NCBI GenBank assembly: GCA_024638265.1
Contig: JAHEKQ010000001.1
Location: 154,499 to 218,498, forward strand
Direction: 5' to 3'
Length of the DNA stretch: 64,000 bases
DNA from: Flammeovirgaceae bacterium
GTDB lineage: Bacteria > Bacteroidota > Bacteroidia > Cytophagales > Cyclobacteriaceae
The position numbers and the translations under genes are program-made. The notes under the pieces are model-generated. The model saw only the letters and a list, made by a program, of their open reading frames with translations, was not told the DNA's origin and made no database searches. This document shows, piece by piece, positions 8,867-16,599 of the stretch; positions within the stretch are counted from its first letter, which is position 1; each line of letters begins with the position of its first letter.

Positions 8867-10402
8867 TTACTTCTTCGGCAAATCATTAGGGAGCGTAAGC
8901 AGTACGGACATCAGTTTCACGCCATACCATAGATTACCCACCCTTACATTCTCATTCTCCGCATGCTGGTTATTATCGTGATTGACCATGTTGACTGATA
9001 TAGCCGGTGTCTTCAGAACATTATAGATCGCATCGTTGACACGGTTGGAGCCTCCGCTACTCACAAGGAATACAGCATCCCCGGTGAATGATTTTACCCC
9101 GTTCACCACATTGAGGATTTCAGGCTGTTCCATATTCACCCGTGTGGCGGGAAAGCCATCGGGATCCCTGATCACTTTGACAATTTTCGGATACTTTTTC
9201 CGGGTTTCCATATCGGGATCCTCCCGGACAATATGCCAACCTTCCTTTTCAATATGGGCTTCTACCAGGTTAAGCATATGATCCGGATCGCAGCCTTTTA
9301 CCAATCTCATGCCCAATTCCCCAATGGCAAAGCTCGGGATGATATTCCTTGCCTTTTCACCGACTGAACCACTGCTGAGTCCTTTTACCGTTAGGCTGGG
9401 CAGGAGCAAGCGTTCATTCAATGCCTCTCCATTTCCCTCGGTCCAGGCTAGGCCCAGTTCCTCCTTGATCTGAGCATCAATATTGGGAGTATTATTGAGC
9501 ATTTCCCTCTCAAAATCAGTTAGAGGTTCCACACTGTCGTAGTAACCTTCGATCACTACATTTCCCTTCTCATCCTTCATACTCGCCAATAATTCAGCAA
9601 GTCTCTGGCCGGGCACCGGTGCCCAGTTTCCATAATGGCCACTGTGCAGGGGACGAAGTGCCCCGTAAACGGTCAATTGCATACCGGTAATACCCCTGCC
9701 TCCAAATTTAAAAGACGGATCCCCGGATTGATACACGGATCCATCGCACATCAGCCAGACATCAATATCGTCCAGGAGATCGCCATATTTCGTGAAATAT
9801 GTCTCAATATGAGGAGAACTCGATTCTTCCTCCCCATCGAAAAACAGCTTGATGTTGGAGGTATATCCAATCTCGCTTTCTTTCAATGCATCTACGGCCG
9901 CAAGGAGAGCAATGAGCGGTGCTTTATCATCACTGGCAGACCTGGCGTAAATCCTCCAGTTTTCAGAAATCTCATCACCCGGTTTAGGCATGGGTATTTC
10001 CTTACCCCCCATATACATGCTCTCATCATACATTTTGGGCTCAAAGGCATCGTGCACCCAGAGTTGAGGGTCTACCGGTTGGCCATCGTAGTGAACATAA
10101 AAGCAAAGTGTGCGCGTGGCATTTTTAACGAGATGCTCCCCGTAGACTATCGGAGGAGCTCCCTCTTCTTCCAGGAGCCTCATCCCAAATCCACGGGCTT
10201 CAAACCTGTCCTTGATCAAATTTGCATTCTTATTAATGTTCTCCAGGTCAGAAGCATGATTGGGGATTTTCAGGAGTTCCACAAATTCTGACAGGATATT
10301 GGCCCCCTCTTTTTCAATCCATCGCTGGCTGGCATCGACGGAGGGTTGTGCATAAGATTGGATAGTGAGTAAAGCAATTACTACGGCAAATGTGATTCTC
10401 AT
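8867..10402 (-). CDS. Exported M20-family metallopeptidase
   Basis: 511 residues from the ATG at 10402; the frame opens eight codons earlier but the signal peptide (FAVVIALLTIQSYA, then QPSV) fits this start. M20 ligands and catalytic residues are visible: His and Asp in YVHYDGQPVD, the bridging Asp in SASDDKAPLIALLAA, the Glu pair in FDGEEESSSPHI, and the dimerisation-domain His in RPLHSGHYGNW. Length and motif wording (RGITGMQLTVYGALRPLHSGHYG) place it with the larger dipeptidase/carboxypeptidase-type M20 proteins. It should hydrolyse peptides in the periplasm or outside the cell. Its ATG overlaps the TGA of the preceding ClbS-like gene (ATGA), so the two are translationally coupled. Confidence 0.88.
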   Translation of the reverse strand: MRITFAVVIALLTIQSYAQPSVDASQRWIEKEGANILSEFVELLKIPNHASDLENINKNANLIKDRFEARGFGMRLLEEEGAPPIVYGEHLVKNATRTLCFYVHYDGQPVDPQLWVHDAFEPKMYDESMYMGGKEIPMPKPGDEISENWRIYARSASDDKAPLIALLAAVDALKESEIGYTSNIKLFFDGEEESSSPHIETYFTKYGDLLDDIDVWLMCDGSVYQSGDPSFKFGGRGITGMQLTVYGALRPLHSGHYGNWAPVPGQRLAELLASMKDEKGNVVIEGYYDSVEPLTDFEREMLNNTPNIDAQIKEELGLAWTEGNGEALNERLLLPSLTVKGLSSGSVGEKARNIIPSFAIGELGMRLVKGCDPDHMLNLVEAHIEKEGWHIVREDPDMETRKKYPKIVKVIRDPDGFPATRVNMEQPEILNVVNGVKSFTGDAVFLVSSGGSNRVNDAIYNVLKTPAISVNMVNHDNNQHAENENVRVGNLWYGVKLMSVLLTLPNDLPKK

Positions 10403-10911
10403 ATGACACTTTTTTGTTTCAGACACTTCTTTATGAGTTTAAAGGCCCAGTCATAATGGCTAGACGTGGCCCCTACCAGGTAGGAGCCAAGGGAGGTCGT
10501 ACCTGTCCATTTGAGTTTCTTCTTCACAAACATTTCATCAGCCGGGTAATCCTTGATGATCTCCATAACCTGACCATGACTATGAACCAGCTCTTTAATC
10601 ATTTCATCCAGCGATTTATCTGTGTACTTTTCCCTGATCCATCGGTTGAGTTCCGGAACCGTCTTCCAGGTGTATCCCTCTGCCGGGATATGTGGTTTTG
10701 CACCATTCATTCCATCCCAATACCACTTCATGAACATCAGGTGCCAGTGGTACAAATGAGCCACTACATCCCGGATATTTCTATTCATGTACTCTGGTGG
10801 AAACTCGGCATTCCGGGCTTCGTCGTCCAGATTGTTGATATAATCAATCAGCTTATTGTAATTATCGGCACTGGCGGTTAAGAGTTCGGATTTTGAAGCA
10901 GGCCTTCCCAT
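10399..10911 (-). CDS. ClbS/DfsB-family four-helix protein (DUF1706)
   Basis: 170 residues from the ATG at 10911; a start five codons upstream is possible, but GRPASKSELL right after this ATG is the conserved N-terminus of the family. The chain is helical, with HLYHWHLMFMKWYWDG and ATSSHYDWAFKLIKK as in DinB-like four-helix bundles. ClbS itself protects colibactin producers by opening the reactive cyclopropane, but most DUF1706 members have no known role, and no genotoxin pathway is visible here. The stop overlaps the start of the exported M20 peptidase, so the two proteins are probably made together. Cytoplasmic, with no signal peptide. Confidence 0.82.
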   Translation of the reverse strand: MGRPASKSELLTASADNYNKLIDYINNLDDEARNAEFPPEYMNRNIRDVVAHLYHWHLMFMKWYWDGMNGAKPHIPAEGYTWKTVPELNRWIREKYTDKSLDEMIKELVHSHGQVMEIIKDYPADEMFVKKKLKWTGTTSLGSYLVGATSSHYDWAFKLIKKCLKQKSVI

Positions 10912-10958
10912 TGTTGAAGTTAACAAAAAACGGGCAGAGACAGAAGCTCAGTATTTGC

Positions 10959-10966
10959 TAACTTTG
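10959..10966 (+). promoter_or_regulatory. Candidate Bacteroidetes -7 box for menB
   Basis: TAACTTTG is an exact match to the Bacteroidetes -7 consensus TAnnTTTG and ends 17 nt before the menB ATG. No TTTG/TTG element at the usual -33 distance was seen. Confidence 0.5.
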
Positions 10967-10983
10967 TCGCAAATTTCTAGAAA

Positions 10984-11832
10984 ATGGCAGATATAAACTG
11001 GATCACTGTAAAGGAGTACGAAGACATTACTTATAAAAAGTCAAAAGACCACGGAATTGCCAGGATTGGGTTCAATCGTCCCGAGGTGCGAAACGCCTTC
11101 CGGCCAAAGACCGTGGCAGAACTATATGAAGCCTTTCTCGATGCCAGGGAGGACACACGTATCGGCGTTGTGCTATTCTCAGGAGAAGGACCCTCCCCTA
11201 AAGACGGGGGCTGGGCATTTTGTAGTGGAGGCGATCAGCGCTCCAGGGGCCACCAGGGTTATGTCGATGATGAGGGAATGCCCAGGCTCAACATCCTTGA
11301 AGTTCAACGCCTTATCCGGTTCATGCCCAAAGTAGTCATCGCCGTGGTACCCGGCTGGGCCGTAGGTGGTGGTCACAGTCTCCATGTAGTCTGCGACCTG
11401 ACCCTTGCCAGTGAAGAGCATGCCATCTTCAAACAAACCGATGCGGATGTCACCAGTTTCGATGGTGGGTATGGTTCTGCTTACCTGGCCAAAATGGTGG
11501 GACAGAAAAAAGCCCGGGAGATCTTCTTCCTCGGCAGGAATTATTCAGCAAAGGAAGCCTGCGATATGGGTATGGTGAATGCAGCAATACCCCATGCTGA
11601 ACTCGAGGAAACCGCCTACCAGTGGGGATTGGAGATTCTTGAAAAATCACCCACCTCCATCAAAATGCTGAAATTCGCGTTCAACCTCACCGACGACGGC
11701 ATGGTAGGCCAGCAGGTATTCGCCGGTGAAGCCACCCGCCTCGCCTATATGACCGAGGAGGCGAAAGAGGGGAGAAATGCATTCCTGGAGAAGAGGAAAC
11801 CGGATTTTGGTGATGTAAAATGGATCCCTTAG
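10984..11832 (+). CDS. menB: 1,4-dihydroxy-2-naphthoyl-CoA synthase (MenB)
   Basis: Crotonase-fold enzyme of menaquinone synthesis that closes the second ring of o-succinylbenzoyl-CoA. 282 residues, close to the family norm. Diagnostic stretches: FNRPEVRNAFRPKTV, CSGGDQRSRGHQGY (oxyanion loop), PGWAVGGGHSLHVVCDLTLAS, and TDADVTSFDGGYGSAYLA with the conserved Asp and Tyr region; the C-terminus EGRNAFLEKRKPDF is also typical. It stands alone: no other men gene lies within the window, so the pathway is scattered. Menaquinone as main respiratory quinone fits a Bacteroidetes host. An exact -7 box lies 17 nt upstream. Confidence 0.96.
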   Translation: MADINWITVKEYEDITYKKSKDHGIARIGFNRPEVRNAFRPKTVAELYEAFLDAREDTRIGVVLFSGEGPSPKDGGWAFCSGGDQRSRGHQGYVDDEGMPRLNILEVQRLIRFMPKVVIAVVPGWAVGGGHSLHVVCDLTLASEEHAIFKQTDADVTSFDGGYGSAYLAKMVGQKKAREIFFLGRNYSAKEACDMGMVNAAIPHAELEETAYQWGLEILEKSPTSIKMLKFAFNLTDDGMVGQQVFAGEATRLAYMTEEAKEGRNAFLEKRKPDFGDVKWIP

Positions 11833-12006
11833 GGAAGTCAAAAGGCAAAAGGCAAAAGTTAAAAGTGCAGAGTGTCGGCCAGAGGCCGATCATCCTTTGG
11901 CTGGGAAAGTGGCAAGTGTTAATCTGGGGAAACTTAAAGCTTTGCGCCTTTGCGTGAAAAGTTAACTCTAATTATCATCTATCCTCTCCTAACCGTTAGC
12001 TGTTTG
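11833..12006. repeat. Intergenic dispersed-repeat remnants and a perfect hairpin
   Basis: 174 bp between convergent genes. It holds iterated CAAAAGG/CAAAAG units (11840-11862), a perfect 6-bp hairpin TCGGCC-AGA-GGCCGA at 11875-11889 that is not followed by a T-run, and CTTTGCGCCTTTGCGTGAAAA (11941-11961), which resembles a widespread short intergenic element of Bacteroidetes (from memory). No gene is apparent. Confidence 0.4.
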
Positions 12007-12381
12007 CTAATCAAAAAGCGGCATATACTTCTCCTTCCGATCGATCAGCAGGTAAATATTCAAAAAAGCGACCACCAATGCCGGCCAGAATTCACGGAAA
12101 TCCCAGTTTACCATATTAAAGATGAGGAAAGCTACGGTTAGGGGAAATAAGACAATCAGAATCAACGATGTCCATTTATTAAAGATCAAAAACAGGCCAA
12201 TAATAATCTCGAATAAATAGAGAAAGGGCAGGTAGGCTACCACGGCGTCAATAAATACCCTGGCTTCCTCGGGCATATCCCCGTATCCTGCCGGAATAAA
12301 ATGAAGGAACATATTTAGAGCATATACAACAAGAAATAATCCGAGGAAGATTCTGGCTATTGAGGTAGGCTTGGTATTCAT
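12007..12381 (-). CDS. DoxX-like four-helix membrane protein
   Basis: 124 residues with four predicted transmembrane segments (about residues 7-28, 48-68, 73-92 and 97-113) and the DoxX-like pattern of an N-terminal ARIFLGLFLVVYALNMFLHF helix followed by PFLYLFEIIIGLFLIFNKW. DoxX-like proteins sit in the inner membrane; functions range from thiosulfate:quinone oxidation to redox or envelope stress, and none can be assigned here. The upstream thioredoxin-like lipoprotein gene is on the same strand, 54 bp away, so co-expression is possible. Confidence 0.72.
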   Translation of the reverse strand: MNTKPTSIARIFLGLFLVVYALNMFLHFIPAGYGDMPEEARVFIDAVVAYLPFLYLFEIIIGLFLIFNKWTSLILIVLFPLTVAFLIFNMVNWDFREFWPALVVAFLNIYLLIDRKEKYMPLFD

Positions 12382-12435
12382 TTTGCGTAGTATTTATTTG
12401 ATAATTTACGAAACTTTCAGTTCGTTTTACTTCAA

Positions 12436-12954
12436 CTAATATAACTGTGAAATTTTTGCCAGATCCCTTTCAAGGGTAAGCTCAGGATATTCGGTGATTC
12501 TTCCGATTTCCCGACCGTCCCTGAGGAAGATCATAGTGGGCACAAAACTGACATCATAATTTTTTTCATAACCTCCGGCGCTGACCAGTTCTTCAGATTC
12601 CAGTTGTTCGAGTCCATATACCGTCATGCGTGAAATATCATACCCGACATGGTCTAGTATTTTATAAAACTGCGGTACCTGCACTTGGCTGTCACTGCAC
12701 CACGTACCGAGGAACATGATAATTTCCACATCATTCAGCCCGGTCCCGAGGGTTGCCAGGGAAGCTGTATCTACCCGGTAATCCAGGTAATACTCGTTAA
12801 ACCATGTTTCATAAGGAGGACTTGTCAGGCCTTCCCAATCCAATGGTCCCACAAGAATGGTTTCCCCCTCATAATTGACAGTCTCCTGGTTCATAGGTGG
12901 AGAACATGAGCACGGGATTAAAATAATAAGCAAGGCTTTAATCAGGTACTTCAT
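12436..12954 (-). CDS. Thioredoxin-like lipoprotein with a single active-site Cys
   Basis: 172 residues. The N-terminus is a lipoprotein signal (LLIILIPCSC). The body has a thioredoxin-like pattern: IIMFLGTWCSDSQVQVPQFYKIL for strand 1 and the active-site helix, and the cis-Pro loop in VSFVPTMIFLRDG. The usual CxxC is WCSDS here, so the resolving Cys is missing while the nucleophile position is kept. Family members with this motif are often annotated simply as thioredoxin family protein; possible roles are monothiol exchange or thiol binding rather than disulfide formation. Located in the periplasm on a lipid anchor. Upstream DNA (about 300 bp) contains a minisatellite. Confidence 0.72.
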   Translation of the reverse strand: MKYLIKALLIILIPCSCSPPMNQETVNYEGETILVGPLDWEGLTSPPYETWFNEYYLDYRVDTASLATLGTGLNDVEIIMFLGTWCSDSQVQVPQFYKILDHVGYDISRMTVYGLEQLESEELVSAGGYEKNYDVSFVPTMIFLRDGREIGRITEYPELTLERDLAKISQLY

Positions 12955-13037
12955 AGTGGGTGCAATTTACCAAAGAGCTTCGTTTGATTCTATGACCTTG
13001 GTCATGTGGTGAAGAAGGAAGAGCAATGGGGGCAATG

Positions 13038-13125
13038 GTTGAGTGGTGGAGTGGTTGAGTAGTTGAGTGGTGGAGTGGTTGAGTAGTTGAGTGGTGGAGT
13101 GGTTGAGTGGTTGAGTGGTTGAGAG
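13038..13125. repeat. Minisatellite: 11 tandem copies of an 8-bp unit with 24-bp higher-order period
   Basis: Eleven consecutive octamers: GTTGAGTG, GTGGAGTG and GTTGAGTA repeat as a 24-bp block, then three GTTGAGTG-like units end with GTTGAGAG. Degenerate copies continue to about 13147. The array is in the 296-bp gap (12955-13250) between two divergent genes. The rest of the gap holds no reading frame or clear promoter. Confidence 0.9.
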
Positions 13126-13250
13126 AGTTAGTGGGTTGGTCGGTTGGAAAATGGTCTGTAGTCTGTTGAGCTTGACTGCCTCTGGCAGGTCTTTGTGGTA
13201 AAATACCTCATGAATGATTTAATTATATTTAACTCTCAACCTCTATCATT

Positions 13251-13634
13251 ATGAAACTCTTCAAACAAATCCTTCTTTACCTTATCTCCGCCAACCTGGC
13301 ATATCTTTACATCCAGCATGGTTGGATGAAATTTGATCCCGAGGGGTTCTGGTCCACTGCTTTTATTGAAAGATGGGGCTACGGAAAGTATTTTATGTAT
13401 TTCATCGGAGTGCTCGAATTTGGAGGGGGCATTGCCCTTTTGATTCCACGAGCCTGGAGATACGGTGCAGCAGTACTTGCTATCGTAATGCTTGGAGCCC
13501 TGGCTACCAGGCTTATTTTCGGTACCAGTATTGATGACGTGATCTATATTGCAGGAAATATGGTCCTACTACTATATATATCTATCGTGAGGGGAATTGG
13601 GAAGGATTTTGGTTTAGACCCTACCTCCTCCTAA
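13251..13634 (+). CDS. DoxX-family membrane protein
   Basis: 127 residues with four hydrophobic segments (about 8-22, 46-65, 70-90 and 97-116). The beginning, ILLYLISANLAYLYIQHGWMKFDPEGFW, with a conserved helix-one QHGWMKF and GVLEFGGGIALLIPR in helix two, is typical of DoxX-like quinone-oxidoreductase-subunit-type proteins. Substrate unknown; inner membrane. It lies downstream of the 8-bp minisatellite. Its 3' end overlaps the convergent M28 peptidase gene by 14 nt. It is not a close copy of the other DoxX-like protein at 12007-12381. Confidence 0.75.
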   Translation: MKLFKQILLYLISANLAYLYIQHGWMKFDPEGFWSTAFIERWGYGKYFMYFIGVLEFGGGIALLIPRAWRYGAAVLAIVMLGALATRLIFGTSIDDVIYIAGNMVLLLYISIVRGIGKDFGLDPTSS

Positions 13635-14973
13635 GCGTCCCCCCCGGAAATACTACCACACTTTCATTACCATCGTCACTGACGGAAGCTACGCCAAACA
13701 GGTAATTATCGATTACCATTCCCTTCAGTGTGAACTCGGTGACATCACCGACATAACGGCTTTGCTGCCATTGAGGGGCGGTGGTTTCACGCCAGTAAAT
13801 TTTGTATCCCATCACATGATCATCTTCTGCCTCGTCCCATGACAACGTAGTGGACGGGCGTACGGCTCCCCCGATCCTTACATTCTGAGGTTCCCGGGGT
13901 GCCCAGGCAAGGCCCGCCAGAGTGATCGCATTTACCCCGGTAAGCTTTGCGGCATAGTCGAAGTTTACTCCTTCAATCACGTCCCCGTACTTGATGCCAT
14001 CTTCCGTCCGCAAATCCTGATGCTGCCGAACATAGTTTTCGTGAGTTTCCATGATTCTCACTCCGGCAAAACCCTCGTCATTGAAGGGACGGTGATGCCC
14101 ACCGCGCCCGAAGCGGTCGAGCCGATAGATCATAATCGCATCGAGATTGGTGAAATACCGGGAGGTCATGGCATCCACGTATCGGGCAAGCTGCCGTGAT
14201 ACTCCGTCAATTTCGCCACCGGTAGTCCTCCGCCTGGCTCTTTCGCGTTCGGTTTCGGTAACCGGAGTCGGCTCGGAGAAAACCCGGAAGGTATTGTTTT
14301 CGATTACCCCATCCACTCCTTCGATGTTTCCGATCATATCATTGTTGAGAATCCCTATTACTTCCCAGCCCTTTTCCTTCATGTCTTTTGCCAGGAACTT
14401 GCCACCAAAAAGGCCTTGCTCCTCACCGGAAAGACCCACATACATAACGGAGGAGGCAAATTTGAACTTCGAAAGTACCCTTGCCGCTTCCATGGTGCCC
14501 GCCATCCCGCTAGCATTGTCGTTGGCACCAGGAGAATCATCTTCCGCATTCATCACATTGCTGATCCGGGAGTCAATATCTCCTGACATGATGATGTATC
14601 GATCGGGGTATTGGGTGCCCCGCTGAATAGCCACCACATTCACAATCTCCACATCTTCCTTGATCCGGGTATTGGGATCCCCTTCCACTGTATTTCTATG
14701 GAATGACACTTCCAAGCAGCCACCGCAGTCGGCCGATATCCTGTCGAATTCACTCTTGATCCATCGTCGTGCAGCCCCTATCCCCCGGGTCTCCGAAACG
14801 GTATCCGAAAGTGTATGCCTGGTTCCGAAGATTACCAATTTGCGAATGTCCTTTTCAATACGTTCTGCTTCAACCGCTTCAATGATCCCGTAATGCCGGG
14901 GATCCGTTTGTGGGGGTTGAGCAAAAGACAGTGCGCTCGCGAACAGTAACAAAAGTGTGAGTGACTTTCCCAT
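13621..14973 (-). CDS. Exported M28 metallopeptidase with C-terminal fibronectin-III-like domain
   Basis: 450 residues from the ATG at 14973 (a TTG two codons earlier is less likely); signal peptide TLLLLFASALSFA then QPP. The peptidase domain (about 25-350) shows M28 landmarks: SPGANDNASGMAGTMEAARVL with the bridging Asp, LSGEEQGLFGGKFLA with the Glu pair, ILNNDMIGN, and a C-terminal His in ETHENYVRQHQD. The first zinc-ligand motif, usually GHxDS, reads SGDIDSR with Asp132 at the His position. The last 85 residues (PREPQNVRIGGAVRPSTTLS through SDDGNES) resemble a fibronectin type III module. Expected to cleave peptides in the periplasm or outside the cell. Confidence 0.85.
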   Translation of the reverse strand: MGKSLTLLLLFASALSFAQPPQTDPRHYGIIEAVEAERIEKDIRKLVIFGTRHTLSDTVSETRGIGAARRWIKSEFDRISADCGGCLEVSFHRNTVEGDPNTRIKEDVEIVNVVAIQRGTQYPDRYIIMSGDIDSRISNVMNAEDDSPGANDNASGMAGTMEAARVLSKFKFASSVMYVGLSGEEQGLFGGKFLAKDMKEKGWEVIGILNNDMIGNIEGVDGVIENNTFRVFSEPTPVTETERERARRRTTGGEIDGVSRQLARYVDAMTSRYFTNLDAIMIYRLDRFGRGGHHRPFNDEGFAGVRIMETHENYVRQHQDLRTEDGIKYGDVIEGVNFDYAAKLTGVNAITLAGLAWAPREPQNVRIGGAVRPSTTLSWDEAEDDHVMGYKIYWRETTAPQWQQSRYVGDVTEFTLKGMVIDNYLFGVASVSDDGNESVVVFPGGTLRRR

Positions 14974-15034
14974 TTCCAATAGTTTTAATCCACGAAATAA
15001 TAGCTAAAATAAGGCCTTTACCAGTGGTATTTTA

Positions 15035-16558
15035 TCAGCGGTCAGATAGTAGTGACATCAGATCATCAATGTAGTCCCGGTTGTTCGACAGCCTTGGCAC
15101 TTTGTTTTGTCCGCCCAGCTTTCCCCGCTTTTTCATCCATTGGTAGAAAGTGCCCTCGGGGGCCACATGCACCTCGGGAGGGAGGAGGGCAATGTCCTTG
15201 TGCCGCTTAGCATCGTAATCCGAGTTGATCTCCCGAAGGGCTTCATCAAGAATGATTCTGAACCGCTCCACACTGTCGGGCATGGATTTAAACTCAATCA
15301 CCCACTCATGACCTCCCCGTTTCCCATTTTCAATGTAAATGGGTGCCGCGGTGAAGTTGTCAATCAGTGCCCCGGTGGCCGAACATGCCCTGGAAACCGC
15401 TTTTTCTGCGTTCTCAATAATGACCTCCTCTCCAAAGGCATTGATAAAATGTTTGGTCCTCCCTGATATGGTAATTCGGTAAGGGTCAGTCGATTGGAAT
15501 TTAACCGTATCACCGATCTTGTATCTCCACAACCCCGCATTAGTGGAAATAACCATTGCATAGTTGACATCTTTCTCCACCTCATGGAGCGGTATGGCGT
15601 GAGGTTGTTCCTTCTCCCATTCTGACATAGGGATAAATTCGTAAAAAATACCGTAGTCCAGCATCAACAGTAAATCGTGATTATCCGTCTGGTCCTGCAA
15701 CCCGAAAAAGCCCTCGGAGGCATTGTAGGTCTCCATGTAGTTCATATTCGGTGTGGGAATGAGCTCCTTGAACAGTTCACGGTAAGGACCGAATGCCACG
15801 GCCCCATGAAAAAAGGCCTCCAGGTTGGGCCATACTTCCAGGATATTCTTTACTCCCGCCCGCTCGACAATTTTCTGTAAAAGAAAAATCGTCCATGTGG
15901 GTACCCCAGACAGGTTCGTAACATTAACCTTTGTTGTGGCCTTGGCCATTTCCTCAATCTTCTCTTCCCAATTGTCCATCAGCGCCACTTCAAGACTGGG
16001 AGTGCGAATGATCTGTGCCCAAACGGGCAGGTTCTGCATGATCACAGCCGAGACATCCCCATAGTATGAGCTCGCCGACGGATCGAATTCATTGATCTGG
16101 TGCGATCCACCAATGGCAAGACCCCGGCCTTCGAAGAGTTTAGTCTCCGGGTAATTATTGACGTAAATGGAAAGCATGTCCTTGCCCCCCTTGAAATGGC
16201 AATCCTCCAGGGCTTCATTGGTCATGGGGATAAACTTGGACCGCGCCCCGGTGGTTCCGGAAGATTTTGCAAACCACTTCACCTCTGTGGGCCATAATAT
16301 CTGCTGCTCCCCGCGCATGAGGCGCTCGATGTAGGGGTACATCTCTTCATAGGAGTGAATGGGCACCCTTTCCCTGAAGGTGTTGTAATCTTTTATGGTC
16401 TTGAAATCGTATTTCTTGCCAAACTCGGAGGAGGAGCCCATTTTGATCAACTGATCAAATACTTCCGACTGAACATCATGGGGGTATTTCAGGAACAGCT
16501 CAATCTGGTGAATGCGCTTCCTGAGGGCCCATGATAATATGGAATTGATAATCTTCAA
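15035..16558 (-). CDS. GH3-family acyl-adenylate-forming protein
   Basis: 507 residues resembling plant GH3 (auxin-responsive) acyl-acid amido synthetases, an arm of the adenylate-forming superfamily; bacterial members are frequent in Bacteroidetes but uncharacterised. Visible: FAKSSGTTGARSKFIPMT (phosphate loop), NVTNLSGVPTW, YMETYNASEGFFGLQ (nucleotide-binding YxAxEG type), GLWRYKIGDTVKF and ISGRTKHFINAFGEEV. The start is a TTG at 16558; family N-termini (INSILSWALRKRIHQIELF) fit this start and no ATG does. An exact -7 box, TATTTTTG, ends five bases upstream, so the mRNA could be leaderless. It follows lptB on the same strand after 41 bp. Substrate unknown. Confidence 0.87.
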   Translation of the reverse strand: MKIINSILSWALRKRIHQIELFLKYPHDVQSEVFDQLIKMGSSSEFGKKYDFKTIKDYNTFRERVPIHSYEEMYPYIERLMRGEQQILWPTEVKWFAKSSGTTGARSKFIPMTNEALEDCHFKGGKDMLSIYVNNYPETKLFEGRGLAIGGSHQINEFDPSASSYYGDVSAVIMQNLPVWAQIIRTPSLEVALMDNWEEKIEEMAKATTKVNVTNLSGVPTWTIFLLQKIVERAGVKNILEVWPNLEAFFHGAVAFGPYRELFKELIPTPNMNYMETYNASEGFFGLQDQTDNHDLLLMLDYGIFYEFIPMSEWEKEQPHAIPLHEVEKDVNYAMVISTNAGLWRYKIGDTVKFQSTDPYRITISGRTKHFINAFGEEVIIENAEKAVSRACSATGALIDNFTAAPIYIENGKRGGHEWVIEFKSMPDSVERFRIILDEALREINSDYDAKRHKDIALLPPEVHVAPEGTFYQWMKKRGKLGGQNKVPRLSNNRDYIDDLMSLLSDR

Positions 16559-16563
16559 GCCTA

Positions 16564-16571
16564 CAAAAATA
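16564..16571 (-). promoter_or_regulatory. Candidate -7 box directly before the GH3-type gene
   Basis: On the minus strand this reads TATTTTTG, an exact TAnnTTTG match, with only five bases before the TTG start at 16558. A TTG lies 23 bp further upstream (16595-16597). If functional, transcription would start about at the initiation codon. Confidence 0.4.
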
Positions 16572-16599
16572 TAATAAAAGCGCGGAACTCAGGTCAATG

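Noticed and set aside
9635..10291. A 218-residue plus-strand frame inside the exported M20 gene
   Set aside because: The opposite strand carries all M20 motifs; this frame shows no family or membrane pattern.
11875..11889. A terminator for menB
   Set aside because: The hairpin is perfect but short and is followed by TCATCC rather than a T-run.
13038..13125. A possible CRISPR array
   Set aside because: Units are 8 bp and directly adjacent with no spacers; no cas genes are near.
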